Origin: Bifidobacterium breve
GTDB taxonomy: Bacteria > Actinomycetota > Thermoleophilia > Miltoncostaeales > Miltoncostaeaceae
NCBI GenBank assembly: GCA_945876305.1
Contig: CAMCOB010000003.1
Span: 1 to 40,295 of the forward strand
DNA length: 40,295 bases
Direction of reading: 5' to 3'
The position numbers were made by a program, and so were the translations under genes. How positions within the stretch are numbered: position 1 is the first letter of the stretch; every line of letters starts with the position of its first letter. Shown one piece after another: positions 1-7,393 of this stretch. Under the pieces are notes generated by a model that was not told the origin of the DNA, searched no databases, and saw only the letters and a program-made list of their open reading frames with translations.

Positions 1-1028
1 TCCACGTGGTGGTCGGCCAGCTCGGAGATATGCACCAGGCCCTCGACGCCTGCGTGAATCTCCACGAACGCACCGAAGGTGACCACCTTGGTGACCTTGC
101 CGGGAACGATGTCGTTGATCTGGTAGGTCTCGATGACGCTCTGCCACGGATCGGCCTGAGTCTGCTTAAGGCCCAGAGAGATCCGCTGGCGGTCGCGATC
201 GATTTCGAGCACTTTCACGTCCACCTTCTCGCCGACGTTCAGCACCTCAGACGGGTGATTGACGTGGCTCCACGAGAGCTCGGAGATGTGAATGAGGCCG
301 TCGATGCCGTCGAGGTCAACGAACGCACCGAAGTCGACGATGTTCGAGATGACGCCCTCAACGACCTTGCCGGGCTCCAGGTCGTCGAGGATGCGCTGAC
401 GCACCTCACGGCGCTCGTGCTCGAGCACTGCGCGACGGGAGAGCACGACGTTGTTGCGGCTGCGGTTGAGCTCGATCACCTTGCACTCGAGCTTCTGGCC
501 GAGGAACTCGTCGAGGTCCTGGACGCGGCGGATGTCAACCAGCGAGGCGGGCAGGAAGCCGCGCACCCCGAGGTCGAGGATGAGGCCGCCCTTGACGACC
601 TCGATGACCGTGCCCTCAACGGTTTCGCCAGCGGTTGAGGCGGCTTCGATGCGCTTCCAGGCCTTCTCAAACCGGGCGCGCTTCTTAGACAGCACCAGGC
701 GACCGTCCTGGTCCTCCTTCTGCATGACCAGGGCGTCGATCATCTCGCCCAGCTGCACCTCATCGGCAACGTTGACCGACTTGCGGATTGAGAGCTCGCT
801 GAGGGGGATGACACCCTCGCTCTTGTATCCGATGTCGACCAGGATCTCGTCCTTGTCGATGCGCACGACCCGACCGGACACGACATCGCCCTCACCAAAC
901 TCCGGGATGGTGATGTCGTAGTTCGGAATCATCTGTCCGTCGACCTCGACGTACTCCGGCCCATCAAGCGTGAAGATGGGGGTATCGAGTGGGATGATGA
1001 CCACGTCGTCTGGGATTGCGGTGCTCAT
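1..1028 (-). CDS. rpsA: 30S ribosomal protein S1 (C-terminal end cut by window edge)
   Basis: Binds mRNA on the 30S subunit and helps load structured messages. Reading from the ATG at 1028, 342 codons are present before the sequence runs off at base 1. Repeated S1 (OB-fold) domains are visible. The first begins near residue 40 (GDVVSGRVVRIDKDEILVDI) and is followed by the conserved YKSEGVIPLSELS. Another at the window edge reads GKVTKVVTFGAFVEIHAGVE, then GLVHISELADHHV, preceded by DPWQSVIETYQ. A Shine-Dalgarno AAGGA lies about 10 nt before the ATG. The spaced repeat domains and wording match actinobacterial S1. A -10 box (TATACT) lies at 1104-1109, so the gene probably has its own promoter downstream of polA. 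The stop codon and any last domain lie outside the window. Confidence 0.95.
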   Translation of the reverse strand, partial: MSTAIPDDVVIIPLDTPIFTLDGPEYVEVDGQMIPNYDITIPEFGEGDVVSGRVVRIDKDEILVDIGYKSEGVIPLSELSIRKSVNVADEVQLGEMIDALVMQKEDQDGRLVLSKKRARFEKAWKRIEAASTAGETVEGTVIEVVKGGLILDLGVRGFLPASLVDIRRVQDLDEFLGQKLECKVIELNRSRNNVVLSRRAVLEHERREVRQRILDDLEPGKVVEGVISNIVDFGAFVDLDGIDGLIHISELSWSHVNHPSEVLNVGEKVDVKVLEIDRDRQRISLGLKQTQADPWQSVIETYQINDIVPGKVTKVVTFGAFVEIHAGVEGLVHISELADHHV

Positions 1029-1103
1029 GTTGTTGGTGTCCTTGGCTGAAACGGTGCCATCCAGACGCTGCAGATGACACCGGTCGAATTGGTGGAGCGC
1101 GGG

Positions 1104-1109
1104 AGTATA
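1104..1109 (-). promoter_or_regulatory. Putative -10 box of rpsA
   Basis: On the minus strand this reads TATACT, a near-perfect -10 hexamer in otherwise GC-rich sequence. It lies about 75 nt upstream of the rpsA ATG and just beyond the stop of the preceding small gene. No convincing -35 is visible 16-18 nt upstream. Confidence 0.45.
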
Positions 1110-1124
1110 GGCGGGATCCGCGCC

Positions 1125-1355
1125 TCAGCCCGGGCGGTGAGGCGACATCAGCACCCGCCGCGCCCAATTCAGCCGGGCGAGCCAGCGGGAGCCGTCATTC
1201 ACGTCACTCGCAGCCATCTCCCGCAGCACGGTGAATGCCGCCTCAATCACCTCGGGGCGGGCATCCGTGTGTACCTCGAGCACTGCATATGGGTCGAGCC
1301 CGGGCTCGGGCGCGGGCGGATCCCACTGGGGGGTCAGGCCTTGGCCTTCAGCCAT
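1125..1355 (-). CDS. Small J-domain-like protein without the HPD motif
   Basis: A 76-residue protein. Residues about 20-75 resemble a short DnaJ J-domain: DPYAVLEVHTDARPEVIEAA matches the helix I-II pattern (DPY-VL-V--DA--E-I--A), and the tail LARLNWARRVLMSP matches the helix III/IV pattern (L---A--VL-DP). The His-Pro-Asp tripeptide that J-proteins need to stimulate DnaK ATPase is replaced by Ala-Ser-Asp. There is no Gly/Phe region or zinc domain. The ATG lies 22 nt inside the end of polA, so translation is probably coupled to it. The role is unknown; it may be a degenerate co-chaperone or a protein-binding module. The fold assignment is by eye. Confidence 0.6.
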   Translation of the reverse strand: MAEGQGLTPQWDPPAPEPGLDPYAVLEVHTDARPEVIEAAFTVLREMAASDVNDGSRWLARLNWARRVLMSPHRPG

Positions 1356-3991
1356 GTGATGCCCTCCCCCGCGTCCACCGCCAGCGGCGGGTCCATCGCG
1401 TATGCACCCACCATCGCCTCAGTGATGAGCGATCGCACTGCCCCGCCGCTCTCCGGTGGGGCCTCCACGAGCAATTCGTCGTGGATCTGGAGCACGAGGC
1501 GGGCACCGAGCTCCGGCGCCGATTTCAGGGCAGTCGCCGCACGGATCATCGCGATCTTGATGATGTCGGCCGCCGACCCCTGAATGACCGTGTTGACGGC
1601 AAGACGCTCCCCCAGTTGCCGCTGCTGCTGCGTACGGGCCGTAAGCTCAGGGATCGGCCTGCGCCGGCCAAGCAGCGTGGTGACAAATCCATCAGTGGTG
1701 GCCCGCTCAATGACGCTGGCGATAAACGCACCCACCTTGGGATATCGCGCCAGGTAGGTGTCGATGTATTCGCGGGCATCCGCACGGGAGATGCCCAGTT
1801 GCTCTGACAGGCCGAAGTCGCTGATGCCGTAGACGATGCCGAAGTTGACGGCCTTCGCGCGGTCCCGAAGAGGCCTGTCCACCTCGGAACGGGGCACCCC
1901 AAATACCTCGGCGGCCGTAGCCGCATGCACGTCGAGGCCCTCGCGGAATGCGTTCTGCAGAGCAGTTTCACCGGAGCAGTGCGCGAGAATGCGCAGCTCA
2001 ACCTGCGAGTAGTCAAAGCTCATGAGGTGGGTACCCGGACTCGCCACAAAGGCATCACGGATCTCGCGCCCCGCCTCGGTGCGGATGGGAATGTTCTGCA
2101 GGTTCGGGTTGGTGGACGACAGCCGGCCGGTCTCCGCCACCGTCTGGTTGAAGGTGGTGTGAATACGCCCATCGACGGGATCCACCAGGTCGGGAAGCGC
2201 CGACAGGTAGGTGCTGTCCAACTTCACAAGTTCGCGGTAGCGGCCAATGAGGGGCACGATCTCGTGCTGGTCCTCGAGCGTCCGCAGCACCTTTCGGTCG
2301 GTTGAGTACCCGGTCTTTCCCTTGCGCTGAGCCGGCAACCCGAGCCGTTCAAACAGCACCTCAGCCAACTGCTTGGGCGAGTCAATCGTGAATGGGCCGC
2401 CAGCGAGGTCGTGGATGCGCGTGGTGAGCGAGTCGATCTCGATGCGGATGCGGTCACGAATCTCTGCGAGCCGGTCAACGTCAATAGCAACTCCAAGATT
2501 CTCCATTCCTGCAAGCACCCCGATGAGCGGCATCTCAATCTCGCGGTACAGATGTGTGAGCCCTTCCTCCTCCATGCGTCGCACCTGCACGGGGGCCAGA
2601 TCGCGCACGAGTGCAGCCTGCACCGCTGCGGCAGAGGCGTCCTCGTCCGGTCCCTCCGCCCGAGCCGATATCCCCTCATCGGCTGCGATCTCATCGAGTG
2701 GGTACCCACGCCGCCGGGGGTCGAGCAGATAGGCGGCCACCATGGTGTCGTGCGCCGGAAGTGGTGCATCCAAGCGGGCACGCCGTAGAAGCGCCTTGCC
2801 ATCGTGCGCTGTCCACGGGGCCGCACCGAGCACCGATCCGATTACAGGATCACCGGTGGGTGCCACGGCGAATGTTCGTGCCGGGCCCTCTCCGGCCACC
2901 ACCGCCACCCGGTCGCCCGACAGCCCCACAGCCGCGCCTGGCGTGCCCGCGAGCGACATCGCAAGCGACTCCGGCGCATCCTCCACAACAGCCATCGACG
3001 GCGCCGATGTGTGTGCCACAGCCGCTGGCTCGTCTCCGCCGCTGCCACCCTCTTCCGCGATCCGGCGCGCAAGGGTGCGAAACTCAAACCCCTCAAATGC
3101 CGCATGAAGAGCCTCGAGGCGCTCGCTATCGCGTGTGATGAACGGGACGTCGCCGGGATCGACGTCGAGCGGCACGTTGACGTCGATCACCGAGAGGTCG
3201 CGGCACATGCGCGCCATGTCGGCGAACTCGGTGAGGTTCTCCTTGCGCTTGGGGGTCTGCTCCCCGGCATGGGCCAGAACCTCTTCGAGCGTGCCGTACT
3301 TCTCCATCAGTTGCGACGCGGTCTTTGCCCCGATACCGGGCACGCCGGGGAGGTTGTCGCTCGAATCGCCAATCATCCCGCGCAGGTCCGGCATGAGCGC
3401 GGGCACCACTCCATACCGTTCCAGCACCATGGCCGGGTCGTACCGGGTGGTGTCGGTTACCCCCCGGCCCGTGGCAAGGACGCTGATGAAGTCGTCAACC
3501 AGTTGCAATGCGTCCCGGTCACTGGTGAGGATGGTGACCCGCATGCCAGCCGCGCCCGCTCGCTTGGCCAGCGTGCCGATGACGTCGTCGGCCTCAAATC
3601 CCGCCGCCTCCACGTTGACCGCCCCGAAGGCCTCCATCAGCGGCCGGAAGTGCGGCACCTGCGCCTTGAATCCCTCCGGAGTGGCACGTCGCCCCGCTTT
3701 GTATTCGGGGTAGATGGCATCGCGGAAGGTCGGGCCGGGGGGATCCCACGCCACGATAACCCGCGATGGCCGCTCCTCCTCAATAACCTTGATGGTCATC
3801 GCCGAGAGCCCATAGAGCGCGTTGGTGGGCATACCATCCGACCGGGTGATGGTTTCGGGGAGTGCAAAGAAGGCCCGAAACGCCAGACTGAAGCCATCGA
3901 TGAGAAGGATCTCGCCATCCGGGTTGACGGCGGCGTCGGTGGCATCGGTTCGGGGCTCAGAGGTCACACGGGCGAGTGTATCGGCGCCCAT
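1334..3991 (-). CDS. polA: DNA polymerase I
   Basis: Fills repair gaps and removes Okazaki-fragment primers. The chosen ATG at 3991 gives 885 residues and has AGGGG about 7 nt upstream; an earlier in-frame GTG (4087) would run into the promoter of the divergent gene. The N-terminal 5'-3' nuclease begins near residue 30 (LLIDGFSLAFRAFFALPE) and carries WDPPGPTFRDAIYPEYKAGR, TSDRDALQL and the helix-hairpin-helix GVPGIGAKTA. The middle domain lacks recognisable acidic exonuclease motifs, so proofreading is probably lost. The C-terminal family A polymerase has motif A (SFDYSQVELRILAH), motif B (RDRAKAVNFGIVYG) and motif C (QIHDELLVEAP). It is divergent from the malic enzyme gene and overlaps the small J-like gene downstream. 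Confidence 0.97.
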   Translation of the reverse strand: MGADTLARVTSEPRTDATDAAVNPDGEILLIDGFSLAFRAFFALPETITRSDGMPTNALYGLSAMTIKVIEEERPSRVIVAWDPPGPTFRDAIYPEYKAGRRATPEGFKAQVPHFRPLMEAFGAVNVEAAGFEADDVIGTLAKRAGAAGMRVTILTSDRDALQLVDDFISVLATGRGVTDTTRYDPAMVLERYGVVPALMPDLRGMIGDSSDNLPGVPGIGAKTASQLMEKYGTLEEVLAHAGEQTPKRKENLTEFADMARMCRDLSVIDVNVPLDVDPGDVPFITRDSERLEALHAAFEGFEFRTLARRIAEEGGSGGDEPAAVAHTSAPSMAVVEDAPESLAMSLAGTPGAAVGLSGDRVAVVAGEGPARTFAVAPTGDPVIGSVLGAAPWTAHDGKALLRRARLDAPLPAHDTMVAAYLLDPRRRGYPLDEIAADEGISARAEGPDEDASAAAVQAALVRDLAPVQVRRMEEEGLTHLYREIEMPLIGVLAGMENLGVAIDVDRLAEIRDRIRIEIDSLTTRIHDLAGGPFTIDSPKQLAEVLFERLGLPAQRKGKTGYSTDRKVLRTLEDQHEIVPLIGRYRELVKLDSTYLSALPDLVDPVDGRIHTTFNQTVAETGRLSSTNPNLQNIPIRTEAGREIRDAFVASPGTHLMSFDYSQVELRILAHCSGETALQNAFREGLDVHAATAAEVFGVPRSEVDRPLRDRAKAVNFGIVYGISDFGLSEQLGISRADAREYIDTYLARYPKVGAFIASVIERATTDGFVTTLLGRRRPIPELTARTQQQRQLGERLAVNTVIQGSAADIIKIAMIRAATALKSAPELGARLVLQIHDELLVEAPPESGGAVRSLITEAMVGAYAMDPPLAVDAGEGITWLKAKA

Positions 3992-4049
3992 CGGCCGCCC
4001 CTGATCCGGAAGGGGACACCAGTCCGGGGGTGAATGAGCATTTCGTGGG

Positions 4050-4082
4050 TAGTCTGCCCGCGTTTGCAATCGGTCTTGGAGG
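4050..4082 (+). promoter_or_regulatory. Putative -10 box and strong ribosome binding site of the malic enzyme gene
   Basis: TAGTCT at 4050-4055 could be a -10 box. GGAGG at 4078-4082 lies 5 nt before a GTG at 4088 and decides the start. The -10 is a weak call; no clear -35 is seen. Confidence 0.45.
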
Positions 4083-4087
4083 ACCAC

Positions 4088-5509
4088 GTGGGCGTCACAC
4101 CATCAGCGCAGTACAGCATCACCCTCCGCCTTGAGATGGCGCACGGCCTGCCCGGCCTCGCCGCCGAGGTGGCGAGCGCCATCAGCGCCGCCGGGGGGTC
4201 GATTACGTCGATGGAGGTAGTGGAGGCCGATCACCGACGCGTCGTACGCGAGATGGTGGTGAATGCCTCGAGCGTTGAGAACGAGGATGAGGTCATCGCT
4301 GCCGCTGGAGCAGTGGACGGGGTCACGGTCACCTCTGCCGAGGACCGCACCTTCCGTCTCCATAAGGGCGGGAAGATCGAGATGGTGCCCCGTGCACGTC
4401 TTGAGACCCGCGAGGACCTCTCCGTGGCCTACATGCCCGGTGTGGCAAGCGTGGCCCGTGCCATCGCCGCTGACCCCCTCGCCGCGTTCGACTACACCCT
4501 TAAGCGCAACATGGTGGCCGTAATCACCAACGGCACGGCAGTGCTCGGCCTCGGCGACATCGGGGCTGCTGCCGGCATGCCGGTGATGGAGGGCAAGTCA
4601 CTGCTCTTCAAGGAGTTCGCTGACGTGGACTCCTACGCCATCTGCGTGGACAGTAAGGACCCAAAGGAGATCATCCGGGTGTGCGAGGCCATCGCCCCGG
4701 CATTCGGTGGCATCAACCTCGAGGACATCGCTGCCCCTGTGTGTTTTGAGGTAGAGGACACCCTGAAGGAGCGCCTGGACATCCCGGTGTTCCATGACGA
4801 CCAGCACGGCACCGCCGTGGTACTGCTCGCGGCACTCATCAATGCCTGCAAGATCACCGGTCAGAAGATCGAGGACCTGAAGGTGGTCGTCAACGGCATC
4901 GGTGCCTCCGGGGTGGCCTGCTCGAAGATCCTGCTGAACGCTGGCGTGACCAACATCATCGGCTGCGACACCCGCGGCGCGATCTACCACGGCCGCACCG
5001 AGAACATGAACTTCATGAAGGACTGGTACGCGGATCACACCAATCCCGAGAACATCCGGGGGGACCTCACCGAAGCGGTAAAGGGCGCCAACCTATTTGT
5101 GGGTCTGTCTGGCCCGGGCACGTTCTCGGTGGACCAGCTGAAGAGCATGGGCAAAGACCCGATCGTGTTCGCCATGGCCAACCCGACCCCTGAGATCATG
5201 CCCGAGCAGGCCGCGCCGTACGTGCGCGTGATGGCCACGGGGCGGTCCGACTATCCAAACCAGATCAACAACGTGCTGGCATTCCCGGGGCTCTTCCGGG
5301 GTGCGCTCGACGTCCGGGCCACCTCTATCAGCGAAGGAATGAAGGTGGCCGCCGCGCAGGCGATCGCCGACACCATCAGCGACGACGAGCTGCACGAGGA
5401 CTACATCATCCCGAGCGTGTTCAACCCGGCCGTGGCGCCGGCCGTGGCGGCTGCCACCCGCCGTGTCGCCATTGATGAGGGATTGGCGCGGATCATTCCC
5501 GAGGAGTAA
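4088..5509 (+). CDS. NAD(P)-dependent malic enzyme with N-terminal ACT domain
   Basis: Oxidatively decarboxylates malate to pyruvate in the cytoplasm. The GTG at 4088, with GGAGG 5 nt upstream, gives 473 residues; an upstream in-frame ATG at 4034 lacks this support. Residues about 8-85 form an ACT-like regulatory domain ([20 protein letters not shown]), a known fusion in bacterial malic enzymes and a possible amino-acid or ligand sensor. The catalytic part carries the Tyr of YMPGVA, the Lys region [11 protein letters not shown], the metal site in FHDDQHGTA and the Rossmann loop NGIGASG. The cofactor preference cannot be read safely. The gene is followed after 14 nt by tRNA-Leu. With ppdK in this window it could cycle C4 acids to PEP. 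Confidence 0.93.
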   Translation: MGVTPSAQYSITLRLEMAHGLPGLAAEVASAISAAGGSITSMEVVEADHRRVVREMVVNASSVENEDEVIAAAGAVDGVTVTSAEDRTFRLHKGGKIEMVPRARLETREDLSVAYMPGVASVARAIAADPLAAFDYTLKRNMVAVITNGTAVLGLGDIGAAAGMPVMEGKSLLFKEFADVDSYAICVDSKDPKEIIRVCEAIAPAFGGINLEDIAAPVCFEVEDTLKERLDIPVFHDDQHGTAVVLLAALINACKITGQKIEDLKVVVNGIGASGVACSKILLNAGVTNIIGCDTRGAIYHGRTENMNFMKDWYADHTNPENIRGDLTEAVKGANLFVGLSGPGTFSVDQLKSMGKDPIVFAMANPTPEIMPEQAAPYVRVMATGRSDYPNQINNVLAFPGLFRGALDVRATSISEGMKVAAAQAIADTISDDELHEDYIIPSVFNPAVAPAVAAATRRVAIDEGLARIIPEE

Positions 5510-5523
5510 CCCTCCTCTGCCGC

Positions 5524-5606
5524 GGGGACGTGGCGGAACGGCAGACGCGGCGGTCTCAAACACCGCTCTGGGAAACCAGGTGTGGGTTCGACTCCCACCG
5601 TCCCCA
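5524..5606 (+). tRNA. tRNA-Leu (anticodon CAA)
   Basis: An 83-nt class II tRNA with all arms. The acceptor stem GGGGACG (5524-5530) pairs perfectly with CGTCCCC (5599-5605), with discriminator A at 5606. The D-stem is GCG/CGC with GG in the loop. The anticodon stem GCGGT/ACCGC encloses the loop CTCAAAC, giving anticodon CAA at 5557-5559 (reads UUG). The long variable arm is a CTGG/CCAG stem with a GAAA-type loop. The T arm is GTGGG-TTCGACT-CCCAC. The 3' CCA is not encoded. The long variable arm and the A discriminator fit leucine. As a UNN-codon tRNA with A at 36-37, it is a plausible substrate of the MiaA/MiaB pair encoded at 28-31 kb. Confidence 0.96.
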
Positions 5607-5608
5607 TT

Positions 5609-5634
5609 GATGCCGGCGGGCACCCGCCGGCATC
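5609..5634 (+). terminator. Perfect GC-rich hairpin after tRNA-Leu
   Basis: GATGCCGGCGGG and CCCGCCGGCATC form a 12-bp perfect inverted repeat around CA (in practice about 11 bp with a 4-nt loop), 2 nt after the tRNA. It could end transcription or mark 3' processing. No T-run follows, so it is not a classical intrinsic terminator. Confidence 0.5.
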
Positions 5635-5640
5635 GCTCCA

Positions 5641-5646
5641 TATCGT
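5641..5646 (+). promoter_or_regulatory. Putative -10 box of a leaderless quinone oxidoreductase transcript
   Basis: TATCGT ends 6 nt before the ATG at 5653, and no Shine-Dalgarno is present. This spacing would place the transcription start at or next to the A of the start codon. Confidence 0.35.
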
Positions 5647-5652
5647 GACCCC

Positions 5653-6636
5653 ATGAAGGCGATCACATTCGACACGCCGGGCGGTCCAGAGGTGCTGCAT
5701 CTCGGGACGGTGCCGGACCCGTCCCCGGGAGACGGCGAGGTACTCGTGCGAGTGCGTGCCACAGCGGTCAATCGGGCCGACCTGATGCAACGTGCCGGCC
5801 ACTACCCCCCGCCCCCCGGCGCGAGCGAGATCCTGGGTCTCGAGTGCGCTGGCGAGATCATCGACATCCCGGCGGGCACCGACACGCACTTTGTCGTGGG
5901 GCAGCGGGTGATGTGCCTTCTGTCTGGCGGTGGGTACGCCGAGATGGTTGCCGTGCCCATCGGTCAGGTGATGGCCGTGCCGGATGGACTGAACTGGGAG
6001 CAGGCGGCGGCGATTCCGGAGGTGTTTCTCACTGCATGGATCGCTCTTGTGACACTCGGGAACGGTCGCCCCGGCGACGTTGCACTCGTGCATTCGATTG
6101 CCAGCGGCGTGGGCACGGCTGCGGCGCAACTGTGCGCGGCCATGGGAATCCGGTGCATCGGCACCTCGCGGTCGTTGGACCGGGCCGAGGTGGGTGCGCA
6201 CTGGGGCGCAGAGGCAATCGCCGTGGGCGATGGCGGCTTTGCAGACGCCGTCACCGCCATGACCGGACAGCATGGAGCGGACATCATCGTGGACCTTGTC
6301 GGAGCGAAGTACCTCGCTGAGAACGTGGCGTGTCTCGCCCGCAGCGGACGCATCATCCTCACCGGGCTCGTCGGGGGACGTACGGGCGAACTGGACCTCG
6401 GAACCCTGCTCGCGCGTCAGGGCCGCGTGATCGGCACCACCCTCCGTGGACGTACGACCTCCGAGAAGGCCGCCATCGTGACGGCGTTCTCGGTATGGGC
6501 CCTCCCCCGATTTGAGTACGGCACCCTCACGCCCGTGATTCATCAGGTACTGCCACTCGCACAGGCGGGCGACGCACACCACGTTGTCGGGAGCAACCTT
6601 GCCGTGGGCAAGGTCATCCTTACCGTACCGGGGTGA
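5653..6636 (+). CDS. NAD(P)H quinone oxidoreductase, PIG3/zeta-crystallin-like MDR family
   Basis: A 327-residue medium-chain reductase without structural zinc, predicted to reduce quinones with NAD(P)H. The N-terminal GroES-like part has NRADLMQRAGHYPPPPGAS and ILGLECAGE, the wording typical of the PIG3 subgroup (TIGR02824-like), then LSGGGYAEMV and the IPEVFLTAW segment. The Rossmann domain has HSIASGVGTAAAQ (family form HGGASGIGTAAIQ), so the nucleotide loop is slightly altered. The C-terminus ends GKVILTV, as in the family. The gene stands alone between the tRNA hairpin and a small membrane protein gene. The exact substrate is not determinable. Confidence 0.9.
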   Translation: MKAITFDTPGGPEVLHLGTVPDPSPGDGEVLVRVRATAVNRADLMQRAGHYPPPPGASEILGLECAGEIIDIPAGTDTHFVVGQRVMCLLSGGGYAEMVAVPIGQVMAVPDGLNWEQAAAIPEVFLTAWIALVTLGNGRPGDVALVHSIASGVGTAAAQLCAAMGIRCIGTSRSLDRAEVGAHWGAEAIAVGDGGFADAVTAMTGQHGADIIVDLVGAKYLAENVACLARSGRIILTGLVGGRTGELDLGTLLARQGRVIGTTLRGRTTSEKAAIVTAFSVWALPRFEYGTLTPVIHQVLPLAQAGDAHHVVGSNLAVGKVILTVPG

Positions 6637-6657
6637 CCACACCCCCTCCCACCGGCG

Positions 6658-6682
6658 CTGACGCCATCTGACACAGCGTCAG
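6658..6682 (+). terminator. Inverted repeat after the quinone oxidoreductase gene
   Basis: CTGACGC (6658-6664) and GCGTCAG (6676-6682) form a 7-bp perfect stem around an 11-nt loop, 22 nt past the stop codon. There is no T-run. It may be a weak terminator or a regulator site of the next gene. A TAGGTT at 6693-6698 could be the -10 box of that gene. Confidence 0.35.
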
Positions 6683-6727
6683 ACCCCGCGTGTTAGGTTT
6701 GCCGGGGCTCGCAAATCGAGGAGAAAC

Positions 6728-6889
6728 ATGAAGACCTTCATCAAGTTGCTGGCGCTCATTGGCATTGGCGCACTCGTGTACTGGTTCGTGCGCGAACGCC
6801 TTGGCGGTGAGCCCGACGAATTCACCTTCACGGAAGTGACCGACGCCGTGGCCGACGACGCCGCAGGCGCGGTCGCTGACGCCGCCTAA
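6728..6889 (+). CDS. Small single-pass membrane protein (53 aa)
   Basis: A 53-residue reading frame, MKTFIKLLALIGIGALVYWF and onward. GAGGAG at 6717-6722, 5 nt before the ATG at 6728, is a strong Shine-Dalgarno and supports real translation. Residues about 4-20 form a hydrophobic helix after a basic start (Lys2, Lys6), followed by Arg-rich VRERLGG and then an acidic, alanine-rich tail (DAVADDAAGAVADAA). This looks like a membrane anchor with a short acidic domain. I do not recognise the family. It lies 24 nt upstream of another unknown gene on the same strand, with which it may be co-transcribed. Confidence 0.7.
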   Translation: MKTFIKLLALIGIGALVYWFVRERLGGEPDEFTFTEVTDAVADDAAGAVADAA

Positions 6890-6913
6890 ACGCGCTGCTG
6901 CGGGGTCTGTGCC

Positions 6914-7393
6914 GTGCCGGTGATCCATCCGTCCGGCGCGGACCCTGTGGGAGATCTCGACCCCGACCTGGCAGCCGCCGGGCGGGCGATCGGCATGGCG
7001 GTGGCCATGCGCTTGCGGGAGCTGGCACCAGCACTTCGGCCCGCGGACGACGATGGTCGTGAACCGACCCTCGTATTGGAAGAGGTGGCCCTTGTGCCGA
7101 CAGACCCTGCCGACGCACTCACGCTCGTGGCCTGCGTCGCCGCGCACGACGCGTATGTGAGCCATCGGCGGCGTCCGGGAGCCGTGAGCCCGGGAGCGCT
7201 TGCACTCGCCCGAGTGCTCGTCTGGGCATCCCGGGCGGAGATACTGGGACGGGCTCCGTCGATCGTGTGGATCGGACCCCCGAACCGCCGACCCGAGTCG
7301 GCTGACGGCTACCCGGTGACCGCATCAGTGCGCCTCACCGCGCCATCGGGCACCGTGCGCGCGACTGCATGCGGCGTGATGGCGCCCGTCTAA
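6914..7393 (+). CDS. Hypothetical protein, 159 aa
   Basis: I do not recognise this protein. A GTG at 6914, with GGGG about 8 nt upstream, opens 159 codons with strong G/C third positions, and it follows the small membrane gene closely. It has no signal peptide or clear membrane helix. The N-terminal half is an acidic and alanine-rich helical region (DPDLAAAGRAIGMAVAMRLR). The C-terminal part looks beta-rich (ASVRLTAPSGTVRATACGVM). The stop codon overlaps the stop of convergent dnaG by 3-4 nt. The opposite strand also has an open frame here (6620-7165), but it lacks a ribosome site and lies across the start of the small gene. Confidence 0.6.
   Translation: MPVIHPSGADPVGDLDPDLAAAGRAIGMAVAMRLRELAPALRPADDDGREPTLVLEEVALVPTDPADALTLVACVAAHDAYVSHRRRPGAVSPGALALARVLVWASRAEILGRAPSIVWIGPPNRRPESADGYPVTASVRLTAPSGTVRATACGVMAPV

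Noticed and set aside
1-638. A 210-residue plus-strand frame at the left edge
   Set aside because: It is antisense to the S1 domains of rpsA; the repeats in it merely mirror the S1 repeats.
2804-4033. A 409-residue plus-strand open frame opposite polA
   Set aside because: It is antisense to the conserved nuclease domain of PolA; the open frame is explained by GC-rich codon positions.
5401-6642. A 413-residue minus-strand open frame across the malic enzyme end, tRNA-Leu and the quinone oxidoreductase
   Set aside because: It runs through the tRNA and antisense to a well-recognised enzyme; its translation is low-complexity and unlike a protein family.
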